A stretch of 64,000 bases of DNA, from the NCBI GenBank assembly GCA_964292695.1, contig CAXYWB010000001.1, positions 1 through 64,000 of the forward strand, written 5' to 3'. This document shows positions 61,601 to 64,000 of the stretch, piece by piece. The notes beneath the pieces are model-generated. The model worked only from the letters and a program-made list of their open reading frames with translations, was not told where the DNA came from and did not search any database. A program made the translations under genes and the position numbers. The DNA is from UPXZ01 sp018055865 (lineage in GTDB: Bacteria; Bacteroidota; Bacteroidia; Bacteroidales; Paludibacteraceae). The stretch's first letter is position 1. The number at the start of each line of letters is the position of its first letter.

Positions 61601-62620
61601 ATGTCCGGCAAATTAAGTAAATACAACAATTATTTTTTCCTCGTTGGGGTTCTTATCCTTGTTTTTTTGGCATACAAACTTGGATTTAAGACTATTTACG
61701 AAAATCTGCGCAATACAGGCTGGTGGTTTGTTCCCATTTTCGGAATCTGGATTTTTATTTATTTTTTCAATGCCTGGTCGCTGAATATTATCATTACTGA
61801 TGGAACCCCTGAATCGAAAAAAGTAGGAATAAAACAACTGATGAAACTCACTATCAGTGCCTATGCCATCAATTACATGACTCCACTGAGCATCGGAGGT
61901 GAGCCCTACAAAGCGCTGAAGCTGAAAAATGAGTTGGGAACTCACAAAGCTACCTCGTCGGTGCTGCTGTATGTAATGATGCATTATGTTTCTCATTTTT
62001 TATTCTGGCTCATCTCTATTCCTGTCTTTATTTTCGTAATGCCCGAGGTTTCCGGAGTGATTCAGATGGTACTTTGGGCAGTATTTATTGCATGTGTTTT
62101 ACTCATTTTCTGGGGATATTCTGTTTTCAGAAAAGGGATTATCAATAATGCATTGTCCATTGGTACGCGCATTCCTTTTTTCGGACGCAAAATCCGGGTT
62201 TATAGAGATAAAAACAAGCATCATCTGGATGAAATGGATATCCTGATTTCAGACCTCTATACCAACCGGAAAAAAGATTTTTTCGCATCGCTTTTTGTAG
62301 AATTAATGTCACGCTACATTTCCTGCCTTGAAGTTTACTTTATGGCCGTTCCGCTCGCTTTTGAACTCACATTTATACAGTCCTATCTTATTGTGTCAAT
62401 TGCTACGCTTGTTGCCAATATTTTCTTTTTTGCACCCATGCAAATGGGAACGCGCGAAGGCGGATTTGTGCTTGCCACCACCACGCTGGCTTTGCCTGCA
62501 GGTATTGGCGTTTATATCGGTTTGTGTACACGTATCAGAGAATTGTTCTGGATTCTGGTTGGTGTTATGTTGACCAAAATCAAGTTTCCGGTTAAGAAAA
62601 TGCCGCAAACCCTGTCGTAG
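61601..62620 (+). CDS. Flippase-like membrane protein (LPG synthase transmembrane / UPF0104 family)
   Basis: A 339-residue protein with about eight helices of the family found as the membrane part of lysyl-phosphatidylglycerol synthases and as AglD-like proteins. Conserved patches are YMTPLSIGGEPYKALKLK (about 94-111) and FFAPMQMGTREGGF (about 285-298). Members flip or help present lipids and lipid-linked sugars. As the last gene of the CDP-polyol operon it probably handles the lipid product. Confidence 0.85.
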   Translation: MSGKLSKYNNYFFLVGVLILVFLAYKLGFKTIYENLRNTGWWFVPIFGIWIFIYFFNAWSLNIIITDGTPESKKVGIKQLMKLTISAYAINYMTPLSIGGEPYKALKLKNELGTHKATSSVLLYVMMHYVSHFLFWLISIPVFIFVMPEVSGVIQMVLWAVFIACVLLIFWGYSVFRKGIINNALSIGTRIPFFGRKIRVYRDKNKHHLDEMDILISDLYTNRKKDFFASLFVELMSRYISCLEVYFMAVPLAFELTFIQSYLIVSIATLVANIFFFAPMQMGTREGGFVLATTTLALPAGIGVYIGLCTRIRELFWILVGVMLTKIKFPVKKMPQTLS

Positions 62621-62678
62621 ATTTAAACTTCTCGACTTTCCGATAGTCAAATAAGTAATTGAAAATAATACATTTCAT

Positions 62679-63212
62679 TTGAAAATAGAAGCCAGTTCAG
62701 CTCTTCCCGGAGAAGATAAAGCATCGTTTTTTTCGGAAACTGTCCGCACCTATCAGGAGCGGCTCTATTGGCATATCCGCAAAATGGTTTTGGCGCACGA
62801 TGACGCCAATGATGTATTGCAAAACACCTTTCTGAAAGCCTGGAAAGGATTGGATAATTTTCGGGGCGATTCGCAAATCTCTACCTGGCTTTATCGTATA
62901 GCAACCAACGAAACGCTGTCATTTATATCCCAGAAGAAAATGAGAATGACCAATTCATTGGAAGATATAGAGGAAGGAATGTTACAAAATATGCAATCAG
63001 ATCCGTATTTCGACGGAGATGAGGCGCAACTGAAGCTCCAGAAAGCCATTCTCACATTACCCGAAAAACAACGCCTGGTATTCAATATGCGCTTTTACGA
63101 AGAAATGCCCTACGAAGAGATGAGCAATATCCTTGACACATCGGTAGGTGCACTGAAAGCCTCGTATCATCATGCAAGCAGGAAAGTGGAAGATTTTTTG
63201 AAAAATAAATAA
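62679..63212 (+). CDS. ECF RNA polymerase sigma factor
   Basis: A 177-residue ECF sigma factor with region 2 (about 25-95; AHDDANDVLQNTFLKAWKGL, STWLYRIATNETL) and region 4 (about 120-172; LPEKQRLVFNMRFYEEMPYE, TSVGALKASYHHA). No ATG lies between the upstream in-frame stop and the conserved part, so a TTG at 62679 is the likely start. A short acidic, possibly membrane-anchored protein and a periplasmic protein follow on the same strand, a common anti-sigma arrangement. Confidence 0.9.
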   Translation: MKIEASSALPGEDKASFFSETVRTYQERLYWHIRKMVLAHDDANDVLQNTFLKAWKGLDNFRGDSQISTWLYRIATNETLSFISQKKMRMTNSLEDIEEGMLQNMQSDPYFDGDEAQLKLQKAILTLPEKQRLVFNMRFYEEMPYEEMSNILDTSVGALKASYHHASRKVEDFLKNK

Positions 63213-63334
63213 ATGAAGAATTGCTTGCGCATTGCACAGGAATATTAGCGGTAATCGAACACACTTGTAACGATAATTTTTTAACAAAAAGATTTTTAAA
63301 CTTTCGAACTTAAATTAAGTCTAATTACTAAACA

Positions 63335-63655
63335 ATGGAAGAAAACGAATACATAGAAATTCAGAAAGCGGGTAAAAAGCTACCTTTCAGGTTGCCCGAT
63401 AACTATTTCGATGAATTTGCCGCCCGGATGGATGAGCTTACAGCCGATGAACCGAAAGACACGAAACGTTTCAGCATTCGTCCCTGGATGTACGCAGCGG
63501 CAGCCTCACTAATTGGTGTAGTGTTCATGGGACAGATTTATTTATCTGAAAATAAAAGCCAGAAACTCGCTTCCGAAACTTACGATACCTACGTGTTGTC
63601 GCAAGTGAATGAAACTTCGATAATAGACTATTATTTAACTTCTGAAACAGAATGA
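63335..63655 (+). CDS. Possible anti-sigma protein with one membrane helix
   Basis: A 106-residue protein. The N-terminal part has KLPFRLPDNYFDEFAARMDE, a pattern seen in small Bacteroidota proteins encoded after ECF sigma genes; one helix (about 50-67, RPWMYAAAASLIGVVFMG) crosses the membrane, and about 35 residues follow outside. It lies 122 bases after the sigma gene and 11 bases before the next gene. The anti-sigma role is inferred only from position and topology. Confidence 0.65.
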   Translation: MEENEYIEIQKAGKKLPFRLPDNYFDEFAARMDELTADEPKDTKRFSIRPWMYAAAASLIGVVFMGQIYLSENKSQKLASETYDTYVLSQVNETSIIDYYLTSETE

Positions 63656-63666
63656 CAGATTTAACT

Positions 63667-64000
63667 ATGAGAAACAAACGAATATACACGGGTTTTCTGT
63701 TGCTTTGCCTTACACTCGTATCCTTGCAGGCCCAAAATCGTCGCGGGAAATTCGATGTAAATGCATTTCACGAGAACAAATGGGAATTCATGTTGTCGGA
63801 TGTAAGCCTTTCGCCGGCCGAAATAAATGCCGTGAAACCGGTTTTTATGGATTACGAGAAAAAAAACTGGGAACTGCACGACCAGACACGTCAATTGTTT
63901 CGGCAGTCACGCAGTGGTAAATTGAACGAAAATCAGTACCGCGATCTCAATAATAAAATGATTAACAACGAGATAAAACGCTCGCAATACTTGCGTGAAT
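63667..64000 (+). CDS. Periplasmic Spy/CpxP-like protein, C-terminus cut off
   Basis: At least 111 residues run off the window. A signal peptide ends LQAQ, and the mature part is helical and rich in Lys, Glu, Asn and Arg (FMLSDVSLSPAEINAVKPVF, then NENQYRDLNNKMINNEIKR). This resembles the periplasmic Spy/CpxP-like proteins of Bacteroidota that often follow an ECF sigma gene and its regulator. Its function, perhaps chaperone or stress sensor, is inferred. Confidence 0.6.
   Translation, partial: MRNKRIYTGFLLLCLTLVSLQAQNRRGKFDVNAFHENKWEFMLSDVSLSPAEINAVKPVFMDYEKKNWELHDQTRQLFRQSRSGKLNENQYRDLNNKMINNEIKRSQYLRE

Noticed and set aside
1..64000. Transfer or ribosomal RNA genes
   Set aside because: No cloverleaf with an invariant TTCGA-type arm and CCA end and no ribosomal RNA motif was noticed by eye; a dedicated scan would be needed to exclude a tRNA completely.

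Overview
The window comes from a member of the Bacteroidota, most likely order Bacteroidales. Evidence: a complete porP-K-L-M-N type IX secretion (T9SS) core, a T9SS C-terminal sorting domain on a secreted galactanase, Bacteroidota-type promoters (TAnnTTTG boxes), several families typical of the phylum (DUF3078, DUF2795, DUF5063), and a cluster of secreted glycan-degrading enzymes. A methylmalonyl-CoA/propionyl-CoA carboxyltransferase with its biotin carrier and a cob(I)alamin adenosyltransferase fit a propionate-forming anaerobe such as Paludibacter, but the genus is a guess. No rRNA, tRNA, CRISPR array or intact insertion sequence was recognised.

Layout. 1-2.5 kb: start of a secreted protein, an NfeD membrane protease and an ECF sigma factor. 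2.7-17.1 kb: a five-gene plus-strand glycoside hydrolase operon (GH127-GH43-GH43 fusion, GH31, GH27, GH2 with a glucuronidase-like NxK motif, GH51 with an extra N-terminal domain), facing a GH29 fucosidase across a bidirectional terminator. No SusC/SusD pair is present; the set looks made to strip arabinose, xylose or galactose, uronic acid and fucose side chains. 17.3-21.5 kb: XRE-cupin regulator plus acyl-CoA synthetase, a methyltransferase, the cobalamin adenosyltransferase and a small DUF2795 protein. 21.6-28.6 kb: the T9SS genes followed by a LuxR-type response regulator. 28.7-36.1 kb: MnmA, a START-like protein, cytidine deaminase, a LysM glucosaminidase, DUF721 and HEAT-like proteins, the biotin-dependent carboxyltransferase pair and a DUF3078 protein.

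36.3-44.1 kb (minus strand): threonine synthase, an orphan adenine methyltransferase and an ApgM-like protein (probable homoserine kinase), whose ends carry copies of a short GC-rich palindrome that has become part of the coding sequences; then NrnA, ComEC and Rpe. 44.2-49.1 kb: a decayed TonB-receptor 3' end, a 58-residue protein without an earlier description here, an ECF sigma factor, RlmI, a 3'-5' exonuclease, DUF5063 and an LpxL-like acyltransferase. 49.1-57.8 kb: housekeeping genes (FolK, SPOR lipoprotein, SodB, OmpH-like, lipocalin), the T9SS-exported GH53 galactanase, a HerA-like ATPase, a 3-methyladenine glycosylase and an MFS transporter.

58.1-62.6 kb holds the most interesting set: an SDR reductase with a structured leader, then a cytidylyltransferase fused to a Gfo/Idh/MocA dehydrogenase, a CDP-alcohol phosphatidyltransferase with an altered active-site motif, and a flippase-like membrane protein. 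Together they look like a pathway that makes a CDP-activated polyol, attaches it to a lipid and handles the product in the membrane. The window ends with an ECF sigma factor, a possible anti-sigma protein and a truncated periplasmic protein.
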